This document shows positions 46,661 through 59,590 of a DNA stretch of 64,000 nucleotides, piece by piece. The notes under the pieces were generated by a model. It did not search any database and had not been told where the DNA came from. It saw nothing but the letters and a program-made list of their open reading frames with translations. The stretch's first letter is position 1. Each line of letters starts with the position of its first letter. The position numbers and the translations under genes are program-made. The DNA is from Nissolia schottii (taxonomy: Eukaryota > Streptophyta > Magnoliopsida > Fabales > Fabaceae): contig QANU01043002.1 in the NCBI GenBank assembly GCA_003254905.1, positions 273,833-337,832 of the forward strand, in the 5' to 3' direction.

Positions 46661-47554
46661 TGGGTGTTTGGGTTTTTGTCCCATTGCCTCATCCACAAAA
46701 AAATGTTATTTTTTAATTTTAGCTTATAAGTTTAAAATTACATTTTCTATTTTTTTTTTTGTTGATTCCACTCATTTCACTCATTAACTAATATTTTTGT
46801 TGAGTATAATAACTTGACTCCACTCATTAGCCTATGATAAGTTGACTAAAATTAAGTACTTTTGAGCCGAAGTGCATCAAATTAACTTATTAGCATTTAA
46901 GTGGAGATCAACCTAAGTGACTAGACATAAACATATATTGACAATTTTATGCATAATAATATTTAATTTTTTTAAAATGCACTTTTTGTTTATACCTTTT
47001 ATGATTTCAATTTAGGTAATCAATTAAGATTGGAAGCCGGTTTATTTAAATTCAATGACCTGATGAATATAAATATTATACTAATGTTTTACATATTAAT
47101 TTAATTTATAATTTAATCATAATATAATAATTTATTTACCGCAAAATACTTTAATAATTTATTTTTGAGATGTCACGTCAAAATTTTCAAAATAAGGATT
47201 CAGGGCATATGCACTTAGCAGTTTTATTGGCAGGGATGTCTTGGTCCTCTCATGCTTTTTGCCTATGGCATAGTTTTCTTCGTGGTGTCATGTGTTAGCA
47301 GAGTTATTGTTTTCCAAGATCAGAGAGTTTATGACTAAGGAGCGCCAACAATAGCACGGACTCGGAGAGTGATATATTAATTTTAAAATTTTATAAGATA
47401 TATTATATATAAGTATAAAATAAAAATTTTATAATAAATTTTTAATATTTTTATTAATTAATATTAAAATACTAATTTTTAATATTTTTTAAACTCCTTT
47501 TAAAAATATAAAGAACATTCAAAATATCATGTGTTAATATTTGTTATTTTTTTT
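46661..47554. other. AT-rich spacer
   Basis: No gene. 47190-47340 is a GC-richer patch of unknown origin ('ggcagggatgtcttggtcct'). Confidence 0.4.
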
Positions 47555-47653
47555 AAGAATTGATATTATTATAAATTATTTAGTATTTAAACCCTAAACC
47601 CTAAACCCTAAACCATAAAGAATTGATATTATTATAAATTATTTATTATTTAA
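47555..47653. repeat. Telomere-repeat microinsertion between 36-bp direct duplications
   Basis: 47591-47617 is three CCCTAAA units plus a degenerate one. It is flanked by two 36-bp copies of 'aagaattgatattattataa...' at 47555-47590 and 47618-47653 that differ at a single base. Confidence 0.85.
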
Positions 47654-48474
47654 AATAATTTTATTTAAACACGACATAGACACAGCTCAAAAGACTTTTA
47701 GATATAGTTCAGACATAATTGAACATAGTTAATCGTGAATTTTTTTGAACTCTTTTAAATAAGTGCAATACGTGTGTCGAATGAGTGTCTTCATGTGTCA
47801 GTATATATGATGTATCAGACATAAAGACACGATAATCTAATAAAGTGTCTGTCTTTCCTAAGTTTATGACCACGCCAGTATTTGTTTTTGGGCGTGACCA
47901 TATGAGTTATGATTATAATTTTTATCACAATATGGGAAATGATGTCTGCACAAAAAGACACATTTTCGGGCCTCACAAACAATAGTCATTGGGCCGGCCT
48001 AGTCTTCTGGCTACAAGGCCCATCCCATCAACTCCCTTGCCGAGACCAAAATAGCAGTGCCTTCTAATCTGCACCATTTGTCCCTAAAAAAAAGTAATAA
48101 TCTCCACCACTTCATTATACACTTTTTGATGAATCTCAACCATGTTTTTATCGCTCTAATCTTATAATTAGCCGCCGTTTGGTTACGTAGGTAGTTACGC
48201 ATTAAATCTTTTATAAATTTGCCACCTCAGTCACCATCATGAACTATGTTCACAAAATGCATATAGTTTTACTTTATAGACCTCCACGACTAATTACGTG
48301 GACTAAATATTATTCTATGAGAAATGTTATATAATTAATTTATAAATCTTCTTATGAAGTATTAAATGGAGCAATTATTCATTATTTTTAAGTTATCAAG
48401 ACATTGCTTACCCTTAATTTTTTATTCTACCTAATGTGTAAGAAAGTATAATGGTAATGAGTTTTAGTAGTATG

Positions 48475-49055
48475 TGTTACGGGTTAAAGACTGAGATCCA
48501 AGCAGCTTTAACTCTCTAAGAAAGGAGAGAAGCTTACATTTTCTAAAAGGTTCGAAAAGCCCCACCCCATTAAGGAGGAAAAGAGACTATCCTTACTTAG
48601 TCACACCGGTCCAAAGGGAGAGAGCTTCACAACGCCTAGAGGAGGAGAAGGTCATAAGCCCAAGACTTTGGTTCTAATCCAGCCCAACAAAGCTAAAAAG
48701 AGGTAACAGCGACTTCTCTTCCCCAATCCGCAACTAACTCCTAGATAAGCGGAAAAAGATAAATTGGGGAGCGATTAGGCGAACTCCCTTCGCTTTATCT
48801 TTACCTTTGCATTTTAGTTTATCTATAAAAGCACATAATCTCAGGTCACCATGTATCACTCATTCTCTTCGTAGAGAATTCACCTAACACTTGTGCTTAC
48901 TTGAGTGTCGGAGTGCCTTTGCAGGTACACCCTGCCGCCACACTCTCTCCAAGAGGAACCCGCTTGGAGCTTTCGTCTAAGCCTCCAAGCCTCCGTCAAT
49001 GCGCCTTTCTCACCCTCTTCAGATAATTTCGTTCCTTATACGAATTACTCACGAA
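48475..49055 (+). mobile_element. Probable solo LTR or LTR fragment (Ty3/gypsy-like)
   Basis: It begins TGTTACGGG. A TATA-like 'tatctataaaagcac' lies at about 48820. It is followed by the 'acttgagtgtcggagtgcc' and 'ttgcaggtacacc' block that I associate with LTR R/U5 regions of plant Ty3 elements. The region is clearly more GC-rich than its surroundings. The right end and target duplication are uncertain, and no internal gag/pol sequence follows. Confidence 0.55.
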
Positions 49056-50225
49056 CATTATGCTTAAAGTTTATGTTCAATCTTCATTATGATCATTCTA
49101 ATTTTTGAAGTACTACAATTTTGTTGTAAGAATATTTTTAAGAAAATATATCATTTTTATTTTTCTTCATTCTATTGGCCCAAAACTTAACGTGAACGAC
49201 TGGTTTTTCCCTTCTATTTTCAGATTTTTTTCCCTCTATGTATGAATTTTCCCATGACCATGACCAAGACCAACTGTTTAGGCTATTGAATAGATGAATC
49301 GTCATTGGTGATGGTCAAAGGTGATGCAACAAATTTGAACACCAGAATATAAGCTAATTAATTAGAACCGCTATCCTCATTCAATGGATAAAGACTGAAT
49401 CAGTACCAACCTCTATTTTTAATATTCCTACCCTTGTCATGCTGCATTCTCATTTTTCATTTTCTTCGGTCAATTTCAAAAAGCGTCATGCTAAACGGCA
49501 TGTTCAATCTCAATTACTTGCCCCACCATGCACCATCTCGGTACGCCTCATTCCAAAAGTTAAATACTTTCCTTCTATAATATTATTATATTCACAAAAT
49601 ACAAGTATACATTAATCAAATAAACGAACTTTTAGTTTATCATGCACAGGTGATAACTTGAATCATGAGTTTGTTAAATGTTTTCAAGGATAAAATATCA
49701 ACTTAATAAATGTAATTAAACATAGGACATTAAAAATACATTTTTTTAAGAATCATATTTCCCAAAGCTTAAGTCGATGAAAAAACATAATATTAATAAT
49801 TTTATATACACTAGTACTCTAGTAGGATGGTGCATGCACTTTGTGCCTGCAATTAGTCATAGTGTTTCTAATATTATTTAAAGAATTATTTCTTTTAAAA
49901 GTTTGAGTTGATAGAAGAAAATAATTTTGATAATTTTATATTATATTGCTTTATACGTTCAATTAAATAAATCATATATATTTCATTTTAATAATAGCAA
50001 TAATTAATATTTGTAATGCATATGTTTTTTTTTTCCTTTTTCTGGTGCTTGTGTAATGCATTTGTATAAATCATTTGAGATGAAATGAGTAGAAACCTTG
50101 AGTGTTGTTATCCATCTTTGTGGGCATGGAAAAAAGGAAACCACAAAGTAGGATAAACATTTAATCCTAGAAATGGATCAATGACCTACGAAGTAACTTA
50201 GTTGTTGACCCCAAATTAAGGTTTA
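49056..50225. other. AT-rich spacer, no gene seen
   Basis: Only short AT-rich ORFs; no recognisable domain, RNA gene or clear repeat boundary. Confidence 0.4.
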
Positions 50226-50615
50226 GTTTGGTAATATTTTTTGAGATGATATTTCTGCTCTTAAAAAGTGTAAGTTAATTTTTTGTGTTTAGTAAATTCA
50301 AAGTAGATGTACTTTTGTTTTTTGACCTTTAAAAATTAACAAGTGCTTTTGGGAGTTCTAATAAATAACTTTTTAGAGTTGATTTATGTTTTTTAAATGT
50401 TAAAATATTAATATATCTTTAAATTTTAATGATCATTATTATTTTCTTTCATATTTATGTTTAGTATAGTATATATTTATCAAACATTACTATTATAATT
50501 TTAGTTTATTACGAGTTATTTTATTTTTTATTTTTTTACCAAACAATACTATTATGACTTTTTAAAATAATTTTCAGAGACAGAGCTCTTTAAAATGCCA
50601 AAATCTTTACCAAAA
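50226..50615. mobile_element. MITE family C, copy 2
   Basis: About 390 bp with 'tttggtaat' and 'tttaccaaaa' ends in inverted orientation; reverse-orientation relative of 14990-15358. Noncoding. Confidence 0.6.
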
Positions 50616-52151
50616 TCAATCATAAGGCCATTACACAATTGACGACTACGATAAAGGTTACATTAGGGTCTCTCTATCAATTTGTTCTAGAACCCAATTA
50701 GAATAGATCACCACGCACAAAGAACTATATGAAATCGAAACTCTATTACCTCCCAAAAACACAAAAAACACATGCATCTCTATATCATACTCCTTTTATA
50801 TTTACTGTTTATTTTATTTTCTTTTATTTCCCCTTTAATTACTAACCTAATCATTCTCCTTTATCTATCGACTTAATTATCGTCTACTCAAAAACAATAG
50901 TAATTGGTTTAATCAATTATCACAAAAACGATCTCTACTCACTATTTTATTACTTGTGACTCATTAGTGCACTTGCCATGTTATAAGTTGACTAATAACA
51001 TGACTAAAATAATTGCTGGAAACTCTCTTGTGGTGAAGAGGCACAGCAAGATATTCCCCAATTCCCTTGTCTATGAAAATTGTTTCGGTAATCAATTATA
51101 ATAATTAGAATAATTTTTTTTCATGAAATCAATTGTTTGAAAATAAAATTATATTTAAATGTATTAACTTAAAAGTAATTTTAAAGTATTACATTTTTTT
51201 TGTCTTAATTAAACACTGGTCTTTAAAAAATTTGTTTTGATTGAACGTTAAGATACTTAAAAGTAGTACTATTTTTTTTGTCTTGATTGAACACATGTAT
51301 TAAATAACTTAAAAGAAATTTTGTTTAGATTTTATGAAAAGAAAATATTTGTTTATGGTAAATTACTAAAAATAGGATTAAATGATCTACTTATTTTATA
51401 TAATATTAAGTAATTGGGTTTGATTTGATTAAAATATTATTGTTTTAAAATAAGCAAATTTTGCTTATAATCAAAAGCAATAAAATTTTGCTCCTGATTA
51501 TATTTTGAAAATAACTTAAAATTATGCAAAACATCTTTTGCTTATATTACATATTTTACCCAAATAAAATTGATTTTCTAAAAAAACAACTTTTTCAAAC
51601 AAAAAACAAAATGTTTTGTAGTGTTCCAGACATTCATGAAATTATGACCAGATCCGGAATATACTGCAGATATTATATTCCATGCGCGTTATTGTGTGAT
51701 CATTAGTTTATACTATTAATAATTACACTATTATTATACCACATAACCTCCCCATGTCTCAATAAAATATGATTCACAACATTTTTTTTACATTTACATT
51801 ACTGCTAGATGTACATTACTTTACCATACATCCATTTGCACATTTTATATGGAATAAGCCCCATTTTATATTTCATAATTATCACATTTTTTCCATACAT
51901 TTTGTGATTTTCATTCTCATTTCATACGCGTGTGCACAAACTTAACGACCAAAGTAATTTGCGCTTCTCTCTCTCTTTTAAAAAATCAAATAGTTATCAT
52001 TTCTCTCACTCTCACTCTCGTTCAATACACTTACTTTTATGAAGTCCTACATAAACATTTAAAAAACTATACATAAACTTTTACCTGCGTATAAACTGTA
52101 GGAATTTTGTTATTATTAGTTTAATATTTTAAAGTAAATATTATTATTATT
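50616..52151. other. AT-rich spacer up to the assembly gap
   Basis: No gene. 51930-52110 has 'ctctctctctctt' and the 'cataaactttt' repeat type also found at 53.0-54.0 kb. Confidence 0.4.
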
Positions 52152-52378
52152 NNNNNNNNNNNNNNNNNNNNNNNNNNNNNNNNNNNNNNNNNNNNNNNNN
52201 NNNNNNNNNNNNNNNNNNNNNNNNNNNNNNNNNNNNNNNNNNNNNNNNNNNNNNNNNNNNNNNNNNNNNNNNNNNNNNNNNNNNNNNNNNNNNNNNNNNN
52301 NNNNNNNNNNNNNNNNNNNNNNNNNNNNNNNNNNNNNNNNNNNNNNNNNNNNNNNNNNNNNNNNNNNNNNNNNNNNNN
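52152..52378. other. Assembly gap (227 N)
   Basis: Unknown bases, flanked on the left by (TTA)n and on the right by (TA)n, so the gap probably sits in an AT microsatellite. ORFs drawn through it are meaningless. Confidence 0.99.
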
Positions 52379-53039
52379 TATATATATATATAAGAGGACG
52401 GAGCAACTTGAAAGTAAAAAAAAGAAAAACAAAAAACGGAGAAGATGAAGAGATTTTTTTATATGATAATATCATGCTTACTCTTTGTAAATATAAGGTT
52501 ATTTTCTTGGTTCCCATGAACAAATGCTTGTAAGTTGTTTTTGTAATTCATTAGTTCGAAAGCAGAGTTAATGAAAAATACGTGTTGTATCCTATAAAAT
52601 ATTAGTTGTGAAGACTATTTGCATCGAATTATTAGTTTGTGATGACAAAATACTTTTAAGTTCAGTGCTTAATACATCTCAACCAACTTGATAAAAATTG
52701 CTAATTTTATTGTGTTATTTATTTAAATATTTTATTTATTTTATTGTTGAGAATTAAAATTTTATTTTAATATTATTTATTTTATTTATGAGTAAAATTT
52801 CCAACACTCTGAAAAGTATTTTTGTATCACTACTTTACGTTTATTTTGATTGATTTATGGTAAATATAAATTTTCCTAGAGACATAAAGAGCTGAAAATC
52901 CTAGATTTGGTGCTCATGTGAAATCAAGATTTATATGAACATGTGGTATTCTTAAACAGATTGAAGTGTATGATGGTGGTGTGGTTATGACAGATTTAGA
53001 ATGACACATGCTCTAACAGTAGAGAACAAACAACCAATT

Positions 53040-54020
53040 TTTAATTTTGTTAACAACATATACAAACTCTTAAACACAAAAACACAAGTATTAGCAAAAA
53101 AATTACACAAACCTATAATTAACATTCAAAATTTTTGGATAACTCATAACTATAAATATATATACACATACTTTTTATGAAGTACTACACAAACATTTGA
53201 ATAACTATATACAACTTTTATGTGTGTATAAACAACATATACAATAATTAATTTTAAAATTTGGTAACAATAAACATAGATTCGCTATCTTATACAAAAT
53301 TTCAAAATAGATGCACAAACTTTTGTGCTCATTCCTATAAACTTTTCAACAAACATAAACCAAAAATAAAACGAAAATGAAAAAGAAAACTCCCCGTGCT
53401 TACATGCACAAACTTTTAAACACTAATACATAAACTTTTTTTTAAAAATACACAAACATTTGAACACAAAAAAAAATATGACACCAACAAAAAAAAACTC
53501 TGAATTCATAATGTCTTATGAGCTTTTGCGTTCGCTTACATAGACTTTTATTAAAAAATACACAAACTTTTGAATATCAAAAAACAAAAAAATGACAAAA
53601 ATAAAAACAAATACTTTGAGATCCATAATGTATTGTAAATAATAAAAAGATAAATGGATGTTGAAACTCAATCCAAGAAGAAGGAAAAAAAAACAAGAAG
53701 AGGAAGAGAAAAAATAAGTAGGAGGATGAGAATGAGATTTCACATACCTTGTTTATACTCTATGTTTGTAGTGTAAATCAGATGGAAGAGAAAAAAAAAA
53801 TATAACAAAGGACAAAAAAGACCCAAAAAAATGAGTGTGATAACCGTGACAATTAGAGGAGTAGGGAGGAAGAAAAAGAATATAAAAAATGCAAAAAAAA
53901 AGTGGTGCATGTGAAGGAAATTGTGAAAAAAAAAGGAGAAATATAAGAATTTACGTAAAATATGTATGCAGTTGTACGATGGATACAAATTGGTTGTATA
54001 TAACAACATAAAAATGTGTC
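53040..54020. repeat. Diffuse 'cacaaacttttgaacac' repeat region
   Basis: Many copies of 'acaaacttttgaa/aaacac' occur at irregular spacing (for example 53408, 53450, 53560), with purine-rich tracts 53660-53940. The same motif occurs at 24220-24500, 24810-25020 and 52030-52090. Minus-strand ORFs here are Phe/Leu-rich low complexity. Confidence 0.55.
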
Positions 54021-54880
54021 GAGCTATTAAGCATTATTCATGAAAAAAAAGGGTGTTGGGTTTATTAGAATGGATTATCTAATTTTGATTTGTTATTAAT
54101 TATCGTTAATTATTGTGAATTTAAAATATATTTTCTCAATTTTTAAAGGGCCTTGCAAAGGGGCATGGATTAAAAAGGTTTAAAAAGTAAATTTTAAGTT
54201 GATAAAACATTTAATGTTTTTGAAAACACATGAAATTTTTTAATTTTTTTATACAAATTTATCACATGATTTCTTATCAAAATCCATTTTTAAATTCAAT
54301 GTCTTTCAAAGTTTTAAATCATTATTCCCTCCATCCATTTTTAATTTTAATTTTTAAATATATTATCGACTGAATGTATTTAAATACAATTTAAATTCAA
54401 ATACATTCAATCAAAAACTAAAATGGGAGGAGTATTAAATTAGCCACCCGGGGGGGTCAGCAGCCAGGTAAGAATATCTCTCCAGTTTCGTTAGAAAATT
54501 CCGTCTTTTTTTTTTCTAATACTATTTTATAACACAAATCTATTCAGATAATTCACCTTCCGGAGATTCTCAAATCCAAAATTCCCCTCTCTTCATTAAA
54601 TCCTGCATCACATTTCTTGATTAGCATCATACTAATTTATAGATCATGAATCACGAAGCAATAAATATACTGATTATCGAGATCCACATAGCAAAAAACA
54701 AAGAGTTTAACGAGTTCCACGAGCAGTTAGAAGAAGCCAAGCCACCTGTATTGAATTTTATATAATTTCCAATTCCAATTGCGTGCAGCACAGTCGTGCT
54801 CCACACCTCAATTCGGCGTTGCTTCCTCCAACTTGATCATCATACATACATACACACACCTTCCCCTGTTTTTTTCTTTG

Positions 54881-54890
54881 TATATATAAA
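54881..54890 (+). promoter_or_regulatory. TATA box of RIBA1
   Basis: TATATATAAA lies 104 bp before the RIBA1 ATG, leaving room for a short 5' leader that contains CT-rich and CCACCACC sequence. Confidence 0.55.
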
Positions 54891-54993
54891 CAAACTCAAC
54901 GACCAATTCTAAGAACCACCACCATTCTTCGCTGAAAACCTTCGAGCAATTAAATTCTCCTCAGTTTTCTTTATTCAGCACGCACCTATCTAA

Positions 54994-57900
54994 ATGGCTT
55001 CATTCAATCTTTCTTATTCTTCCTCTCCTGCTCTCTCCCGCCCTTCCCCAAGGTCAGTTTTCTAGATTCCTCTTTTTTTTTTTTCCTTCCTTTTTTTACC
55101 CACTTTCCGTAACTGCTCTCCTAAGGTAACAGTAACTTTTTCGGTTATTAGAGAATGGAAAAAAAATAAAAATAAAGGTATTATATTTGTTGAGTAGAGA
55201 CAAAATGGAATGTCATTTTTTTTTTGGTTGTTTGTGGAGTGTAATGAAATAATCGTTTTGAACCTTTTGGTGTAAAACTTGAGTTAGCTTCTGAAAGCCC
55301 CGTGCATGACACATGTTTGATCATATTTCACTGAGTCAAATTCTATACACCAATGCCTTGCTGTGTTTTCTTGAACTGGATGTTTTAGCTGGGTAGGTGT
55401 TTGAGAAATGATATTTGTACTTATTTGGTGTGAGGCCGATGAGATCTTATTAAGATGTAGGTCCCATTTAAATATCATGTAATTGTGGATTTGATGTGAG
55501 TTGGTACGGTCAAATATAACACAACTCTTTCTGATTTATAGCCCTTTGGTTTGATGTTTATTGATTTCATGCTTTTATCTGTGCTTGTACTCAATGCAGG
55601 GCTTGCAAACACTTCAACTTGTTCAATGGACTACCCAGCATTAATGCAGTAAATGGGCGTGGATCTGATTTTCCCTTTGTCCGGCTGAGCTCTAAGTTTT
55701 CCTCAAGCGACAATGTTGTTAGTAGAATCAAAGCTACGTTGATCTCTGGAGGAGGTGAGGTGCAACCTGATGCAACAGCAGTTGGATCGCTATTTGCCAA
55801 CACGACGTTAACAAGCAATGATTTTTTCTTGGGCAACGGTGACTTTGATTTGGACAGTCCCACAGAAGGTTTTGCTTCCCTTCCTGAGGCTATTGAAGAT
55901 ATCCGCCAGGGAAAGGTACACTACACACACACTCTACCCTCTATTTGGATAAAATAATCTAATTTTTTATTTGCATTAGGGAATTGTTTGTTACTAATTG
56001 GTGTTAATGATGATGCAGATGGTAGTGGTTGTAGATGATGAAGATCGAGAGAATGAGGGAGACTTGATAATGGCTGCACAGTTGGCAACACCCGAGGCCA
56101 TGGCTTTTATTGTTAAGCATGGAACTGGGATAATCTGTGTAAGCATGAAAGAGGAAGATCTAGATAGATTAGAACTTCCTTTGATGGTAAACAGCAAGAA
56201 AAATGAAGATAAGCTTCGTACAGCATTCACTGTGACAGTGGTACGTACTTTTTTGAAGCATATTTACATGCGGAGTTAGTGCCTTATCTCTTTGGTTATC
56301 ATCAGCTAGAGACTATGCAACATACATTTCCTCATCAGCTAGAAAGTGAACCTAAATGTTTTATCTAATTTGCATTTGTGTAATGGGTTTAATTTGTTGC
56401 ATACTTGCATTCTATGGCTTTCATGCCTGAGTAAGGGACATTGATTGTCATTTAACAAAATGGCTTGAAGTCAAGATAGATTATTGAAATTTTATCATCT
56501 CTTTTGATTTAGTTTAGGTATTTATTAATGAAATTTAATACATTTTAACATTTTACAACACATTTGTAGGATGCTAAGCATGGTACCACCACAGGGGTAT
56601 CAGCTGATGATAGGGCAGCAACAGTTTTGGCCCTTGCATCCAGAGATTCAACCCCAGGTGATTTCAACCGCCCCGGCCATATTTTCCCACTTAAGTACAG
56701 GGAAGGCGGTGTCTTGAAGAGAGCTGGACATACAGAAGCTTCAGTTGATCTTGCCGTACTCGCTGGTTTGGACCCAGTGGCAGTTCTATGTGAGATTGTA
56801 GATGACGATGGTTCCATGGCTAGATTGCCAAAGCTTCGCCAGTTTGCAGAGCGTGAAAATTTGAAAGTTGTATCTATTGCAGACTTAATAAGGTTTGTGG
56901 AAGTTTCATTTTGCTTTCAAGTGTGGATACCATGATTTAAATCCCTCGTCTTGTCTTAAGTATATGAAAAGAGCCTTAAATCATAAGTTATATGACCTAG
57001 TCCTGACTACATATATTGAATTAGCTTGGACTCTGTGGTACTTAGATTTGTCTTTTGAGGATACCATCAGTTTCTCCGGTTCAAATCTTTATGAAAAAAT
57101 AAAAGGAAAAAAAAATTGTTCCTTTCCTATATTTCTTTTGTCAAGGTTTTTGCTGCCCGGTGTACTTGTTTTGAATTTTGATTATTTAGTTACATAGAGA
57201 GCTTTGCTTATTGTTATGGCAGATATAGAAGAAAGAGGGATCAACTAATAGATCGTGCCGCCGCCGCCCGGATACCTACACAGTGGGGGCCATTCACCTC
57301 TTACTGTTATAGGTCACTTTTAGATGGGATTGAGCATATTGCAATGGTTAAGGTGAGGAATGCGTGTGTTCGTTCTTTCACTCGTGAACATTCTTCATAG
57401 TGGATGTATGTATCCTATGTTACATCTAGAATAAATAGCACTTGACTATTTACATGTGGTTTAGGATAAATTTGATTTCTTGAAATGCAATTAAAAGTCT
57501 TTGGCAAAATGGTAGCAGTTCAAATAGCTGTTTTTGAACAGTTTTGGTTTTGACTGTTTCTTATGTAACAGGGTGACATTGGAGACGGACAAGATGTTCT
57601 TGTGAGAGTACACTCTGAGTGCCTGACCGGAGACATATTTGGGTCTGCCAGATGTGACTGTGGAAACCAGCTTGCCCTGGCAATGCAGCAGATTGAGGCC
57701 GCTGGTAGGGGTGTACTGGTATATCTCCGCGGACATGAAGGAAGGGGTATCGGATTGGGCCACAAGCTTCGCGCTTATAACCTACAGGACAATGGCCGTG
57801 ATACCGTAGAAGCCAACGAGGAGTTGGGATTGCCTGTTGACTGTAGGGAGTATGGCATTGGTGCGCAGGTAAATAAAATATCAGAAATTCTCGATTTCTG

Positions 57901-58281
57901 GAAAACTTGTTATTCTCATTACAAAGCATTTGACCAGTTTTAACTATTAATATATGGTTGTTATCATTTTTATGATTATGGTTGAATTTGAAATTGTACC
58001 TGCAGATATTGAGAGACTTGGGTGTTCGATCTATGAAGCTTATGACAAACAATCCAGCAAAATATATTGGGCTCAAAGGTTATGGTTTGAGCGTTTCTGG
58101 TAGGATTCCATTGTTAACTCTCATCACTTCAGAGAACAGGAGATATTTAGAGACCAAGCGTGTGAAAATGGGACACATCTATGGCTTGGAGTTTAACAGC
58201 CAACTGAGTGGTCAGGACAGTGGCAATGGCAATGGTCAAGCCGTCAGTGTCGATGGTGCACACGCTGTTGTTGGCCTATGA
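54994..58281 (+). CDS. RIBA1: RIBA1: bifunctional 3,4-DHBP synthase / GTP cyclohydrolase II, chloroplastic, 540 aa
   Basis: Seven exons: 54994-55052, 55600-55915, 56019-56240, 56570-56892, 57223-57352, 57572-57868, 58006-58281; 1623 nt in one frame. A Ser-rich N-terminus looks like a plastid transit peptide. The DHBP synthase domain (about 120-325) keeps the acidic '[10 protein letters not shown]' (131-140), '[13 protein letters not shown]' (205-217) and 'RPGHIFPL'. The GTP cyclohydrolase II domain (about 330-520) keeps the zinc ligands C367, C378 and C380 ('SARCDCG'), '[10 protein letters not shown]', and '[14 protein letters not shown]'. It starts riboflavin synthesis from GTP and from ribulose 5-phosphate. 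Both active sites look intact, unlike RIBA2 and RIBA3, which each lost one. ATG context (AAATGGCT) is a good plant start. Length matches Arabidopsis RIBA1 (543 aa). Confidence 0.96.
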
Positions 58282-58336
58282 ACCTCGATTCTTTTACAAA
58301 ATATATAATAATCATATAAATAATATGAAAAAAAGT

Positions 58337-58710
58337 TAACAAGTACCTTAAGACACTTGTTTAGGAGTCTAGAATGGAAAGGTTTATTAAGTAAACTTTT
58401 AAAGTTTCTAATACATTGAATAATTTGGAAACAATATAATCTTTCCACTTTAGACTTTTTAACAAGTATCATCAAGATACTTGTTAGCAAAAACTCTAAT
58501 AATAACAGTAATAATAATAATAAGAGTTCTGCAACAAGTGTCCTAAAGTTATGGAATCAAGAAATGGAAGTCTTGAAGGTTCTAATGCATTCAACGCATT
58601 TGAGGAACTTCAAAATTTTGATTATTCAATCAATTTTTTTTTCTTATTTTAATTATTTAGCAAGTGTCGGACCATTGGTAGCAAAACTCTAGTAGTAATA
58701 CACCATTTTA
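58337..58710 (+). repeat. Two diverged copies of an about 170-bp repeat downstream of RIBA1
   Basis: 58337-58500 and 58530-58700 share 'acaagt.cctaa', 'ttctaatacattgaataatt'/'ttctaatgcattcaacgcat', 'aacaagtat'/'agcaagtgt' and 'tagcaaaactcta.taataa'. A shorter trace ('tagctagtgtcttagaaata' and 'tagcaaaaccc') is at 62510-62550, so this is a small dispersed family. The first copy begins about 55 bp after the stop codon and may be inside the 3' UTR. Confidence 0.6.
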
Positions 58711-59397
58711 TGTCAGGCGCAACACAAGAGGAAGTAGATTTCATCAAGTGATAGAAACATGGTTCTTCTTGTGATTTGTTTTTTGTAATTCATTGATGAG
58801 GATATTGCATGTGCCTTTCAGGGTTTGGACTGTGCCTTTTTGTTCATTCAATTATATTACAATTGCTTCCGCACCCCAGATATTATTTGAATATTTAAAT
58901 CTCGTTTCTGCGTTTCACTAAACTTTGAAATTAGTGTTTTGAATGTCACATTTTCCTCGTTGGTAGGCTTCCCACTAAACCCAATGGCTACCATTATCCC
59001 ATTCCATTTCACCAATCTGGGAACATCGGCTCAACAAAGAAATGGAAGAAAGGATGTAGGAGAAGATGGTTAGGATTAACACGGTCTGATCACCATCCAA
59101 CTCAATGGTACATAACGAATAACATTTTAGAAGTCCATTTTCATTAACAGGCATTTCGTGGACTATTCTACTTTTTTTTTTTTTTACAAGTGGAATATTC
59201 TATTTTCATTAACAAACTTTTCACAGACATTTCTACTTAAAGTACTCAATTATAATCACCTAGTTAGTTCAAAGATCCAATTACAAACGTTTAAAGTATA
59301 AGAGTTTATTTGAATATTTTGAAAATATCCATGAACTAACATGTATAATTTATTCTGGAAATGATCACACGTTTTTGTAGACATAACATATATATTA
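58711..59397. other. Spacer, no gene seen
   Basis: No coding exons. The segment near 58730-58860 is GC-moderate without an ORF. Confidence 0.4.
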
Positions 59398-59417
59398 TGT
59401 GTGTGTGTGTGTGTGTG
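59398..59417. repeat. (TG)n microsatellite
   Basis: About ten uninterrupted TG dinucleotides. Confidence 0.9.
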
Positions 59418-59418
59418 G

Positions 59419-59590
59419 TGAAATATGACTTTAGTCCCTGTAAAATTAAAAATTTTGTGTTTAGTCCCAAAAAATCTTTTAATTAGTCATTGAAAAAAAA
59501 TTAATAAGTTTTAGTCTCTGTCGTTAGAAGGAAAAGTTAAGTGCCAACGTAACCGTTAAATGTGTCACATGACACATCACGTGTGATGTA
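59419..59590. mobile_element. Left half of the 24.5-kb MITE family
   Basis: 'aaatatgactttagtccctg', 'aaattttgtgtttagtccc', 'cgttagaaggaaaagttaa' and 'gtcacatgacacatcacgtg' align with the left half of 24518-24800. The right half is absent. Confidence 0.6.

Noticed and set aside
52116-52523. ORFs reading through the N run
   Set aside because: The coding content is unknown bases plus flanking microsatellite.
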